From positions 620,001 to 684,000 of the forward strand of contig JAJHZJ010000751.1 in the NCBI GenBank assembly GCA_023548195.1: a stretch of 64,000 bases of DNA, read 5' to 3'. Of the stretch, positions 1 to 10,164 are shown one piece after another. A program made the position numbers and the translations under genes. The notes below the pieces were generated by a model. That model saw only the letters and a program-made list of their open reading frames with translations, was not told where the DNA came from and searched no databases. Position 1 is the first letter of the stretch. Each line of letters opens with the position of its first letter. The DNA is from Bettongia penicillata ogilbyi. Lineage: Eukaryota > Chordata > Mammalia > Diprotodontia > Potoroidae.

Positions 1-150
1 GAATTCTGGCTTTGGAGGTAAGAAGACCTAAGTTAGAATCCTGCTACAGACAGTGACAGCTATATGATTCTGAGAAGTCATTTAAAGTCTCTCATCTCCT
101 CACTGGCAATGTGGGTTTAATAAGACCACCTACCTTGTAAGGCAAAAAAG
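1..150 (+). mobile_element. tRNA-derived/MIR-like SINE, degenerate
   Basis: The order 'ggaggtaagaagacctaagtt', then a tract resembling 'tatatgattctgagaagtca', then a pyrimidine-rich 'ctcatctcctcactggcaa' follows the plus-strand layout of MIR and tRNA-type SINEs. It is diverged and probably cut by the window edge. The first six bases are an EcoRI site (GAATTC). Confidence 0.45.
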
Positions 151-765
151 AAAGACAATATAAAGTACTTTGCATGCCTCAAATTACTGTAAAATTGCCA
201 GCTATTCTCTATTCTAATTTTAAGATTCTGTGATTCATAAAACTCTTAACAGTTGACAACATTTTATTTTCCTCCTCTTGGATCATTTTAGCCACTTGAA
301 ATTCTTGGTGATTTGTATCATAAACTGTCCATCATTAAATTAATCCACTGTAAAGACTGACCTCAATAGCTCAGATTTTTGCCTATCTTCATTGTCCTGA
401 TTGACCCTGATCTTAATACTGCCTATAGCATCTGAGGCATCCTCCAGATCTGTGAGCCCAAGAGACACAAATGAGCAATCCAGCCTAGAGAAGCTTTAAA
501 TATTCCTGGATTAGAAATCAGCCTATTTTTGCAGAAGACTTTGTGTTAGCCATAAAAATTTAACTGATACACTATGTTACACAGTGGGTATCATCCCCTC
601 TGTTATCAAAGAACCTTTGCAACACTTCGGTTTTTATCGCTAGCATAACTTAAAATGTTATTTTATATGCTTTTGCATGAATAAAGACATATTTTAGTAT
701 TCAAACAGTGAAGAACAGGAAACTTCTATGCACTAAACTACTGTTCAATTGGGGTTACAGCATTA
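151..765. other. Unassigned AT-rich sequence
   Basis: No coding frame, recognisable repeat or regulatory cluster could be supported here. Confidence 0.5.
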
Positions 766-879
766 TTAGTTCAAATATTTCTTCACTTGAGTGTGTATAA
801 ATGAGATTAACCTTCCACTACAGGTTAGCTTTTTCTCTGCAGCATCCGGCTGTTGTTCTGCTGATAGCTTTAAAAAATG

Positions 880-1015
880 CACAATATATGTGTATGTGTA
901 CATGCACATATGTGCATGTACATAAATGTAGCATGTATCATATGTATATGGAGTATATACATGCATATGTATACATGGAATATCTACATGTATATGCATG
1001 TATACATATATGAAA
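880..1015. repeat. ATGT/ACAT-rich low-complexity tract
   Basis: Irregular alternation of 'tgtatgtgtacatgca'-like units. The open frames across it on both strands are periodic peptides and are not genes. Confidence 0.85.
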
Positions 1016-1044
1016 ATTTGAGTACAGATATTCATACACTTGTG

Positions 1045-1285
1045 TGTGTGTTGTTCAGTCATGTCTGACTTTTTGTGATCCCATTTGGACTATTAAATAA
1101 CTAGACTAGCTTGCCATTTCTTTCTCCAGCTCATTTTACAGATAAAGAAACTGAGGCAAATAGGATTAAGTGACTTTCTCCGGGTCACATAACTAATAAA
1201 TGTCTGAGATCAGTTTTGAACTCAGGTCTTCTTGATTTGAGGCTAGCACTCTATACAATATGCCATCTAGCTGCCTCTATACCCC
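1045..1285 (-). mobile_element. Marsupial tRNA-derived SINE, minus strand
   Basis: Read on the minus strand, it runs from 'ggcagctagatggca' (tRNA-like head) through 'gaagacctgagttc'-type B-box sequence and 'ctgtaaaatgagctggag' to 'aaagtcagacatgactgaac'. This is the order seen in the plus-strand copies at 3271, 4215 and 14275. It is nearly full length. Confidence 0.8.
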
Positions 1286-1289
1286 CTCC

Positions 1290-1420
1290 TCACATATACA
1301 TGTATGTCTATCAGTATGCATGTGTGTATACATATATTCATACACACATTGTGTATATGTGTGTATATATGTATATATGCATATACATATATATACATGT
1401 GTGTTTGTGTGTGTATCCTT
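1290..1420. repeat. TG/TA microsatellite
   Basis: Mixed (TG)n/(TA)n with 'tatatgtgtgta' units. Confidence 0.85.
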
Positions 1421-1644
1421 CTCAACCAAGCTCCTTGTGTGGTACTCCCACACACACAATTTATTAGCTTGTTACTTTTTTTTCTTAAAAATGCTTTCTT
1501 TATTTCTTCTACTGCGTTTTTTTTCGTTATTTAGGAATGAACATATTCCTGTAAGGTGGCTATTTGGTTTAGTTATTTGTTCAGGGTCAGAGCTAAAGAC
1601 ATTCTTTAGAGAGTAAGTAGATGTGGCGGGGTGGGAGAAGAGGG

Positions 1645-1935
1645 GTCGTGTAGGTGTGTATGTGTGTGTATGTGTGTGTATGTGTGTTGTATGTGTGTAT
1701 ATGTGTGTATATGTGTGTGTATGTGTGCATGTGTGTGTGCGTGTGTATGTGTGTGCATGCGTGTGCGTGTATGTGTGTGCATGTGTGTTGTATGTGTGTA
1801 TATGTACGTGTGTGTATGTGTGTGTGCATGTATGTGTGTATGTGTATGTGTGTGTATGTGTGTGCGTGTATGTGTGTATGTGTGTGTATGTGTGTGTGTG
1901 CATGTGTGTGTATGTGTGTGTGCATGTGTACTGCC
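1645..1935. repeat. Long (TGTGTATG)n-type microsatellite
   Basis: About 290 bp of alternating purine-pyrimidine sequence dominated by 'tgtgtatg' and 'tgtgtgca' units. The open frames of 100-180 codons across it on both strands are low-complexity Cys/Val/Tyr or Thr/His peptides and are not genes. Confidence 0.95.
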
Positions 1936-2189
1936 TGGCATGAGCAGAATGGACATGTGTATACATTATGTGCTGAGGGTGAAACAGACATTTGACAAAA
2001 TTGCTCGTATACATTGCCCTTTAATCTAGTATCTTATTCTATGTTTTCCAGGATTACATAACAACGAAAGATAAAATTTGCCTTTACACAGTGTGAAGTT
2101 GTATGCAAGAAAACCTTCAGAACATTAGAACCACTTTATCAGCGTTAGAATCGCCCCATGACCTGAAAGGAAGTGCGTAAGGAAACAAA

Positions 2190-2445
2190 TGTTTTTAAAG
2201 CATTTATTTCATGCCAGGCGCTGTGCTAAGTAAATACTTCAAGAATGTTAAGTCATTTGAGCTCCACAACCACCCTGGGGAGACAATTATAATTCTTCTC
2301 CCTATTTTCCATTTCAGGAAGATAAGGCAGGCAGAAGTGAAGTGATTTGCCCAGAGTCTCACAGCTAGGAAGTGACTTAGGTCCTTTTTGAACTCAGATC
2401 CTCCAGCTCCAGACCCAGAACTCTAGTCATTGCACTGAGTAGTTG
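2190..2445 (-). mobile_element. MIR-type SINE, minus strand
   Basis: 'catgccaggcgctgtgctaa', then 'gatttgcccagagtctcaca', then 'actcagatcctcc' is the antisense MIR/CORE-SINE order. Confidence 0.8.
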
Positions 2446-3270
2446 CACCAGAAGAGTGCTACTTTGGAGGCAGAGAGGGCCATAGCAGAATTCTATTTCT
2501 GACCATTAGTGTAATCACTTTATTTCTCTTTCTTTATTTTTCAGATGAAGGTTTTAAACTCAATAATCTGAATCTATGGCATGAAAATGTGTGGATTAAG
2601 TTTTACCCAACATGTTACCCAGGTTTCACAGGAAATTCAAAGCTGAATTGTGTTTATGGATATGGATATGGATAAATTGGATAAACTGAGAGAAGAGTTT
2701 AGATGCGGGTAGCCAGAGAATAGTCTGGGGTTGGTATTCAGAAAGCAATCCCAGTGGGGCAGAAGAGAATCAATTAGCAATTGTTTCCATATTGAGATAC
2801 CATGAGATCCCTAAACTAGGAGTACTTTCTTCCACACTTGATACTACAACTCTTTGCTTTTTTAAAATATTTTTGACATAATTTGTATACAAAATTGTGG
2901 TGTGTGGGTGGATATGGGTGTGTGTAAGCTTTTGTGTTCCTGATTCCCAGCCCAGAACTCCATTGCCTGATGTTGTCTTTTATCGATGCAACACTGTTCA
3001 TTACTCTCCATGGAGTAGGCACTTGAAAAGAAGTGTTTGCTGAATGAATGAAGAATTTCCCTAATTCTATGCAATAACCAATCAGTGGTATATTTAAAAG
3101 CTGGACTTCCTGTATAAGTTCCTTGAGCAATCTAGTATATTTCTCCAATTATATATATAATTTAAGTCAGCTGACAAAAGGCTCCCACAAAAATGAAGCC
3201 AGTGTTCACTCATTTACTCATTCTTTCATTTGAAAGTCACTTATTTAATACTTCCTATACAAAACCTTTG
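2446..3270. other. Unassigned sequence
   Basis: No supported gene. A 110-codon minus-strand frame at 2816-3148 lacks recognisable domains and has no splice or promoter context. Confidence 0.5.
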
Positions 3271-3520
3271 GCAGCTAGGTGTGACTTAGTAGAGTGCCTG
3301 GCCTAGAGTCAGGAATACCTGAGCTCATATCTGGCCTCAGACATTTCCTAACTGTAAAACTGGACAAGTTACTTACTAATGCTTGCCTCAGGTTCCTTAT
3401 TTGTAAACTGACTTGGAGAAGGAAAGAGCAAACTACTCCAGTATTTTTGCCAAGAAAATCCCAAATAGGTTCACAGAGAGTTCAACTGAAGAATAGTGAT
3501 GCAAAACACTATGTCATGAG
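3271..3520 (+). mobile_element. Marsupial tRNA-derived SINE
   Basis: Starts 'ggcagctaggtgtgacttag', followed by 'gagtcaggaatacctgagct', 'ggcctcagacattt', 'ggagaaggaaagagcaaact' and 'tttgccaagaaaatccc'. All diagnostic blocks are in order, so it is close to full length. Confidence 0.88.
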
Positions 3521-3574
3521 TTGATTAGATAGGTTGAAAATATAAAAAAAAAATATTCTCAAGATGAAGATGTA

Positions 3575-3665
3575 ATGTTGGCTCACTGAAGGCAAGGACT
3601 GTTTACTTTTTGTCTCTTTATACTGAGTGACTAGGATAGAGTGAGCACTTAAATGCTTGAAATTG
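3575..3665 (+). mobile_element. L2 3'-end relic
   Basis: 'actgaaggcaaggactgttt' followed by a 'gagcacttaaatgctt' tail matches the 3' end repeated at 28140, 40030 and 48175. Confidence 0.5.
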
Positions 3666-3679
3666 AAGGCAATTGACAG

Positions 3680-4000
3680 AGTTCAAACCTATCAGTGCGT
3701 TAGGGAGATATCTATGCCAAGCACATGAAGACTTCCCCCAGTGCAAGGGGCAGATGAGAACAATTTGTTCCAACAGCATGGAGGCAGCTGAAGCAGGTGC
3801 TGTGCAGTGCTTAGATCAGGGGTGAGGAACCTGCAGCCTCAGGGCCACATGGCCCACTAGTGCCTCAAAGGTGGCCCTTTGTCTGAATCTAAGCTTCCCC
3901 ACTGCTGACTTAGATCTTGGTCAGGCATCCACTGAATCCCAGGCCACTGCAGCTGTCTTTATTTTTCTCTTACCATTGGACTTTGATGCCTCTGGAAAAG
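3680..4000 (+). mobile_element. RTE-tailed SINE (type A) interrupted by a hAT-like insert
   Basis: 'agggagatatctatgccaag', 'ggcagatgagaacaatttgt' and 'gctgaagcaggtgctgtgca' align block by block with the copy at 5337-5700. It then resumes after an insert with 'ttggtcaggcatcc' and 'ccattggactttgatg'. The paralogue shows the uninterrupted order. Confidence 0.7.
3817..3907. mobile_element. 91-bp non-autonomous hAT-like DNA transposon
   Basis: Begins 'caggggtgagg' and ends 'ccccactgctg', which are imperfect terminal inverted repeats (8 of 11 positions). It is flanked by 'gcttagat' (3809-3816) and 'acttagat' (3908-3915), an 8-bp duplication with one mismatch. Eight-base duplications and CAG...CTG ends are hAT hallmarks. 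The related SINE at 5337-5700 has no insert at this point. The exact family is not identified. Confidence 0.72.
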
Positions 4001-4154
4001 AAAAGAAAAAAAAATAAGAAACTGAGGCTGTTTGCTTCTCAAAGTTTCATTTAAATCCAATGTGGGTGATGTGGAATAGGTTCCTCTTCTTCCCTGTATC
4101 CCATTCTGGAGGAGCATGTCGGGTTTCTGGACACAATGTCTTGAAGAGGTAATA

Positions 4155-4214
4155 ACATCTATTATAATATTAGCTAATATTTCTATAGTGCTTACTATTT
4201 ACTAGACACTTTCT
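4155..4214 (-). mobile_element. MIR fragment
   Basis: 'tagctaatatttctatagtg' and 'cttactatttactagacact' match the antisense MIR end. It is truncated by the SINE that follows. Confidence 0.5.
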
Positions 4215-4425
4215 GCAATCAACAATCCAGCCTGGAGTCAAGAAGATATATTCTAGAGTTCAATCTGGTTTCAGACATTTATAAACTGTGTGATCTTGGT
4301 CAAGTCTCTTAACCCTATTTACCTCAGCTGTAAAGTGAGATGGATAGGGAAATAACAAACCACTCCAGTGTCTTTGCCAAGAAAATCTCAAATGAAGAGT
4401 TGGACATGGCTGAAACACCCACACA
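4215..4425 (+). mobile_element. Marsupial tRNA-derived SINE
   Basis: 'cagcctggagtcaagaagat', 'ggtttcagacatttataaac', 'gtgatcttggtcaagtctct' and 'tttgccaagaaaatctcaaa' are in the standard order. The 5' head is lost. Confidence 0.82.
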
Positions 4426-4429
4426 AACT

Positions 4430-5000
4430 ATCTACTAAATCCCTTTGCTCTGCTTTTACTCTGCTTTCCCAGAGCCTAAAATGTTTTCCTTTTCCCCAGC
4501 TCTATTCCATAGAATCCCGTTTTTCTTTCCAGATTAAGATTTTATATCTCCTCCTACACAAAACTGTTTTAATCTCTCTTATATTCTTCTCTCTCTTTCT
4601 GTATTTCTGTTTCTATGTATCTGAGTGTGTCTCTTACGACACACACACATATATGCATACATATATATATAAAGATATCATTATGTTATATGATATCTAA
4701 CTACAATCTATCACTCTCTCATGTTTACATATATCTGTTATTCAGTCTGTCTATAGCTAGTGCATCTCACATGTATGTATATGCGTATTTATTTAAGTAT
4801 ATATATGTGTGTATAGAGGTGTATACGTATATGTGTATATATGTGTGTATGTATACATGTATATATCTCTCCTATAGAAAGTAAGCTCATTGAGAGCAAT
4901 ATTTGTCTCAGTTGTGGCAAGAGAAGGCATAATGCCAAGTGTTTGACTCATGGTAAGCATTTAACAAATGTTTGCAGAGTCAATGATTGATCGATTGAAC
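4430..5000 (+). mobile_element. L2-like fragment with embedded AT/TG microsatellite
   Basis: A pyrimidine-rich 5' portion is followed by 'agtaagctcattgagagcaa' and 'agcatttaacaaatgtttgc', the L2-type 3' end. A TATATG/TGTA microsatellite (about 4615-4870) lies between them. Confidence 0.5.
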
Positions 5001-5119
5001 TGCTGGGAAATATTAGTCTAATGATGCATCACATCAGACATTATAAAATGAAAATATCATTAATATAAAATGAGAACAAATTTTAGAAATACCAGTGAAG
5101 AACATGGTTGCAAATCTGA

Positions 5120-5250
5120 AATTTCTGAATCTTCATTCTCTAAGAGGACCACAACATCAGAGAAATGATGGCATGACTTGCACTTGATTTTGATTTGAGA
5201 GAAGGAGGGCTTTGAAGGGTTATCAGCCTCATTTTCTCCTCCATACTTGT
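5120..5250 (-). mobile_element. RTE-tailed SINE 3' fragment
   Basis: 'cttcattctctaagaggacc', 'acatcagagaaatgatggca', 'tgacttgcacttga' and 'cagcctcattttctcctcc' match the minus-strand copy around 58300-58870. Confidence 0.75.
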
Positions 5251-5280
5251 TCATAGTCACACAGCTATCACTAAACTTCA

Positions 5281-5336
5281 GCTCAGTTCAATGCAACAGA
5301 CATTTAAGTGTTTAAATATGTGCAAGACACATAGGC
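5281..5336 (+). mobile_element. L2-like fragment
   Basis: 'cagttcaatgcaacagacat' followed by 'tgtgcaagacacatagg' resembles the L2 block before the RTE-tailed SINE. Confidence 0.4.
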
Positions 5337-5700
5337 TAATCCAGATTAGGGGTAGTCCACAGAACTCAAATGCTTCAGTGAGTTAGGAGGATGTCTACCT
5401 CAAGTATGCAAAGGCTTCTCCTGGTGGAATGGGTAGATGAGAACATTTTTCCCTCAATGACTATAGAAACAAGCTGAAGTAGGTGCTGTGAAGTGCTTAG
5501 ACATTGGTCAGACATTGAAGGTACCAAGATCATCCAAATGCATCCTGGTCTATCAGTAGTCTTCTTGACTTTTGTCTTGCCACTGGACTTTGATGATACT
5601 GGAGGAGAGTGTGACTGAAGACTTCATACAACTGTGCCTTAAATTCAAATCATGTTCAAGTGAAGACATCATAAAATGTCAAATTTGAAGGACAAACATC
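5337..5700 (+). mobile_element. RTE-tailed SINE (type A), uninterrupted copy
   Basis: Aligns with 3680-4000. It reads straight through 'gtgcttagacattggtcaga', the position occupied by the hAT-like insert in that copy. It continues through 'ccactggactttgatgatac' to a tail near 'gaaggacaaacatcat'. Confidence 0.75.
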
Positions 5701-6050
5701 ATGTGCATGACACTGGACCATATTTGTGAAATAGGGTTGGAACAAAGAGCAAATAATCCATCAAATAAATTTGAGAAGGGCTTTATATCCAGGTCTCCAT
5801 GTACCCAAAAGGTATTAGGTGACATTGCAGAGGAGATGAATATGGACAAAAATGGAAATGTCAAATAGTTGGGAATGGAAAAGTCTGGACATCAATTTGA
5901 GAAGAAGAATTACAATAAACATGGTTTAACAAGTAAATATTCCTTTCTATTGAATTAGCATGTATTTGTGTAATGGAGGGGCAAAGCATTTTGAAGGGGG
6001 AGAGATGATGTAATCTAGTGAGAGACTGCTACTTGTGTTAGTAAGAGATT
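5701..6050. other. Unassigned sequence
   Basis: No repeat or gene could be supported. Confidence 0.4.
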
Positions 6051-6245
6051 CAGAAATGTTGGGTGGATTCAAAGCTTGAAAGGTCAGTGTCAGAAAACCT
6101 GAGCTCAAATGACCCTACAGATAAGTATTGCTGCAGGCCAACTCATTTAAACTTTCAGTGCCTCAGGCTTTCCTCTAAGCTTATACATGTGGTATAGGGA
6201 GTTTCATTACTATGAGTTCCCTATACCACTGAAAACACAACTGTG
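6050..6245 (+). mobile_element. MIR/CORE-like SINE with an internal hairpin
   Basis: 'cagaaaacctgagctcaaat' and 'gtgcctcaggctttcc' fit a SINE body. The 3' part holds a 12-bp perfect inverted repeat (6189-6200 with 6218-6229, 17-base loop). The related stretch at 14540-14580 suggests this segment is part of the SINE family. Confidence 0.5.
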
Positions 6246-6329
6246 ATTTTTTTTTTTTTAAGGTAGTGTTATTCATGTTGCCAGAAATCAAAGTAGGAGA
6301 AATCCAACAACATTTTGTTTAAAGTGGCA

Positions 6330-6700
6330 CCTCTGGTCCTCTTAGCCTAAGAGCAAGAATTGTAAACAGCATCAGACACAAGACTTAGGCAACGCTAATT
6401 ACATCTAACAGGAGACTGTGCTGAAATTGATCCAGTAGCTAGATGTGACACCTGGGGCAGGTCAGTGTGATGCACATGCCCAGTGACAGTGGCCTCTGCA
6501 TTCTTCCAGCCACACCTGTACACATTTATAGCCATCACCTGTCAGCAGCATCAGATTAAAATACAAAGGATTATCGAAGGCTGCAAAACGTTAGATACTA
6601 ATTAGCACACTAATGTAGCTTCTTCCCAAGCTAGTCCATTTGTTGAAAGATTTTAATTGACAGTACCCAATCGTGCCCAAACAAACATTTCAAGAGAGGA
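6330..6700. promoter_or_regulatory. Candidate conserved non-coding element (unverified)
   Basis: High-complexity, non-repetitive sequence among repeats. Visible motifs include two 'cacctgt' E-box/Zeb-like sites, 'tactaattagcac' (homeodomain core), 'ttttaattgacag' (AT-rich core next to a TGACAG Meis-like site) and 'cctgtcagcagc'. No long open frame runs through it. The motif density and lack of decay signs suggest an enhancer, but conservation cannot be tested here. Confidence 0.35.
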
Positions 6701-6761
6701 GCAAAAACATTGCTGAACATGCCCCTGAACAAAGCTGAGTTATTTGGGAAAAGGAAGCTCT

Positions 6762-6818
6762 CTGTGTGTGTGTCTCTGCCTCTGTTTCTGCTTCTCTCTC
6801 TGTCTCTCTGTCTCTCTG

Positions 6819-6863
<45 letters not shown>

Positions 6864-6925
6864 GTGTCTGTATGTGTGTGTCTCTGTCTCTCTCTCTCCC
6901 TCTCTGTCTCTCTCTGTATCTCTGA
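6762..6925. repeat. (CT)n/(TCTG)n microsatellite
   Basis: Tandem 'tctctctg' and 'tctc' units with an embedded 'tatgtgtc' patch. Frames across it are Ser/Leu/Cys periodic. Confidence 0.95.
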
Positions 6926-7640
6926 TCTAAATTCTTACTCTAAGCAGAATTCATAGTTCAGTTGATTCAGTGATACTTTTAGCATCTCTTTGCCAATTTA
7001 ATCCCAGGGTACATCTTTTCCTAGACATTTAGTTACATGTTGTGGAATTACAGGATTTGTTTATGAATAATTAATGATATAACAAAGGCGTCTTGATTTG
7101 ACTATATGTCCAATGAATAAGTGAGAAAAAAGAAAATTAACAGTGACATACTTTGATTTTTAATAACATAATGATAGGGTTCTTTTGTATTTTGATGCCT
7201 TTTTATGAAAGCTTCTCACTTGTTTTTCAAGGTAATTTAATTGCTATATTAAGGTAACTGAAAGAGCCTTTCCCTCCCCCCAAAAAAAGAAATAGCCTCC
7301 ATAAATCGTCTTCAGTGAACCAATTTAAACTAAGGTTTTGTAAACTATGAATTACCTGGTTTGGATTAAGCTCATGGGTAGTCATTAAAAGCCCTTATTT
7401 AGTACTGATTTAGTCTTTATGGAATTCACTTATAAATCAAGTTTTTGGCTGAGTACAGTTTAGACAGCTCATATCCTGAGCCTAACAAGGGAGAAAACCT
7501 GCAAAGGAAACCCTAAAATACCTTGGCTTCTGAATCGAGGACAAGAAAGGTCCTACAATGGATCATTTCATTTTTGCCAGAAGAGCTTTAGTGATTATCC
7601 AAGATTATACAAAGTACTCAATGGCCTGGGAACAACCCTG
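6926..7640. other. Unassigned AT-rich sequence
   Basis: No coding frame or repeat signature was recognised. Confidence 0.45.
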
Positions 7641-8060
7641 TGAAACAATATAATCCAAAAAAAAAAATGTATTAACTTCCTACTATGCATAAGAGACCCA
7701 TTCCTAGGGAAGAAAGGTGCAACATATATTCGAAGAAAGTCTACACATGATAATTTGAGGAAGGAAAGGCTAGTAACTGGCTGGGGGTGGGAAATGTGAA
7801 TATGGGAAAGGAAAATCAAGATAGGCTGCCCATAAGAAGTAGCTCACAAGCCCAGTCTTAAAGGTAATTTGGGATTCTAACAGGCAAGGGTTGAGGAGGA
7901 GATACAGTCCAATCATAAGGGATAGACTATGCAAGGGTCCAGAGGTGGAAAGAGAAAAGAATTTTAGAAAAAAGCAAGCAGAATCCTTTAGTTAGAACAT
8001 AATTGTGAAAGCAAGCAAGAAAGGTAAGCCAGAACCATCATGAACAAAAATGACATCCAC
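7640..8060 (+). mobile_element. L2-like internal fragment
   Basis: 'taagagacccattcctaggg', 'ttctaacaggcaagggttga' and 'gactatgcaagggtccagag' follow the order of the L2-type 'weight-gain' block also seen near 31400-31680 and 59650. Divergence is high. Confidence 0.42.
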
Positions 8061-8129
8061 ATAGGTGGACGGTTTACCTCTGTAATTTCAAACTACCAAA
8101 TTGGCCTGTATTCTCTTAAAGAAGTCATC

Positions 8130-8300
8130 ATGGTTTATAGAAAAAATAAAGGTAGTACAATTGGAGGACTTAGTTTCAAACCCCTAACTAAAATTTACCA
8201 ACTGCTTGACCTTGGATAAGTGACATAATTGCACTGGGACTCAGTTGTGTCATCTGTAAAACAAGAAGTCTCATGACCCCTATTTATTGGCTGACTGAGT
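8130..8300 (+). mobile_element. MIR-like SINE
   Basis: 'ttgaccttggataagtgaca' and 'tcatctgtaaaacaag' match the central MIR blocks on the plus strand. Confidence 0.6.
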
Positions 8301-9020
8301 GGAGAAGGAGGAGGAAGACAATGAAACAACTGGAAGACATGTCCAAACCCCAGGAAGATGGTAAAATAAATGATAAGTTAACTCAAAATGCATGGTTCAA
8401 AAAGAAAAAAAGAATTTGAGTTCCTTCTGAAATAAGTGAAATTGGAATTCTTGCTGCCAGTCATTTCTAGGAAAGAAGGGAACAAAGAACCAGAAAAGGA
8501 TTTCAATTTATACAGAGCTTCTTTTCAGTCAAAGTAGTTGCTACAAAATCCTTTATAATGTAGGATATTATTTCTGCGTAAGTGTCAAGGAAATTGCTAT
8601 AGATGCCTTACGGACCACATCACCACAAACTCTTTTTTCTGTGTGAGAAAGAAGATCCAAATGTGTCTTTATTTCTTACTAAAAAGTAGAATCAGTCTGA
8701 GATGTGGGTTAGAAGAAATGATTTATGCTATATTCCTTTATAAATGTAAGTTATTAAAGAGGGGACAGAAAAGGAAAAGAGATGAGATGGAAGAAAATAG
8801 AGGCAGTATAGGGGAACAGAAATCAGAATAAAAAAAGATAGCTTTAAAAAGATGTGGATTCAAAGACTAAATTACTTATAAGTTTCATGACCCTGAGAAA
8901 ATCACTTAAACTCTACTATTCCATAGTCTCTCAGAGGTTGTGATCCCTCTAGGCAGCAAATTCCTTCATATTGTATTCTTTGAGTTTCCCATCTTTGATT
9001 GTGATTTATCTATATCCCAC
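8301..9020. other. Unassigned sequence
   Basis: No gene or repeat was supported. At 9021-9043 there is a short perfect hairpin (10-bp arms, 3-base loop) made of 'tatgctatat' and its complement. Confidence 0.4.
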
Positions 9021-9049
9021 TATGCTATATACCATATAGCATATGCTAT

Positions 9050-9570
9050 ATCCATCCCATAGTCTATTGCAAGACCTGGTCCTATCAACAAATCAAGATT
9101 TCCCCCTTTTTTCCCCACATTCTTCCATTGCCTTCTGTTGTCACCTCACCCTTTCTTCTGTAAGCCTTCTTCTTCCCAAGAAACTATGGAATTTATTTTC
9201 CCCTTGTTATTTACCTTTGATTTATTGTGGCTTTATAACATATTCCCCTCCTCCATCTTCTTCTTCCCCTCTTCTTTTTTTTATGTACCCTTCCATTCCA
9301 CAGTATAGATACAAAATAACCATCGATTCACCTGTAGGCTAGTTGTGAGGAATATTTGTTTATGATGTTTCACACCTGTCCTCCATTCTCAATTCTCTCA
9401 TCTGAGTTCCATTTTAACCCTTCCCTCTGTGTACTTTTAGAAAGAAAACTTCTAATGTCTCTGTTGTTATTGTATTACTTTAGTAATGCTATTTTAACCC
9501 CCACATATTTTTCTCTTTCCTTTTTTTGCTCCCTCTTTTTTTCTGAGCTAAACTATTTTATTACTTGTTT
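9050..9570. other. Pyrimidine-rich unassigned block
   Basis: C/T-rich on the plus strand, reminiscent of the antisense purine-rich 3' UTRs of L1/HAL1 elsewhere in the window, but without a clear block-level match. The 99- and 72-codon frames are compositional. Confidence 0.4.
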
Positions 9571-9574
9571 GTGA

Positions 9575-10164
9575 TAATTTTAGAATGACAATTTGCACCA
9601 AGAAAACAGGTGTTCCACCAGCCAGCGCCACATTATTTATATATAGAATCATCAGTTATAGCAAATGGAAAGATTTTAAATGTTATGGGTAAGTCCATTT
9701 ACCTTGGCAGTATCCATTCCAGAAATGTACATACACATGATGAGGTTGATATATGCTTTGCCAGAGCTAGCTCAGTGTTTGGGAGGCTCAAAACAATCTG
9801 AAAGAGAAGCTTTGTACCAAAGTGAAGGTCTGTAGAGCCACTTTGCTGACTTCATTGTTGTATGCCTGGGAATCTGGGATAGTATACCAGTGTTATGTTA
9901 GGAAACTAAACCACTTTTACTGAATTTTCTTAGAAGATTCTGAAGATCACCTGGGAAAATATATTACTGGATACTGGTTATGGTTACTAAATTTCTCATC
10001 TTTTCTTGAGCTGAACTGCCAAATATTCAAACTCTAATAAGGAGAGTGTTACTCCAATGGTTTGACCATGTTTGAATATGAAATATATGTTTGCTTAAAA
10101 GGCTATTTAATGAAGAACTCACACAAGGTAAGTGCTCCCATGGAAGTCAGAAGAAGTAATACAA
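9575..10164 (+). mobile_element. RTE-clade LINE, ORF 3' part (first segment)
   Basis: A decayed RTE-type reverse-transcriptase C-terminal region. The frame at 9610-9801 reads ...VMGKSIYLGSIHSRNVHTHD..., then ...ARASSVFGRL, the 'YLGS...RIA.ASSAFGRL' layout of RTE-clade proteins. Downstream sequence continues with 'ttgttgtatgcctgggaat', corresponding to the LLYA-CETW block. The element is 5' truncated and split by the L1 at 10165; it resumes at 10824. Stops and indels show it is non-functional. Confidence 0.8.

Noticed and set aside
1472..2029. Long open frames (up to 180 codons) on both strands
   Set aside because: They translate the TG/TA microsatellite into Thr/His or Cys/Val repeats. No gene signal outside the repeat.
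6710..6956. Ser/Leu-rich 70-codon frames
   Set aside because: Produced by the CT microsatellite.
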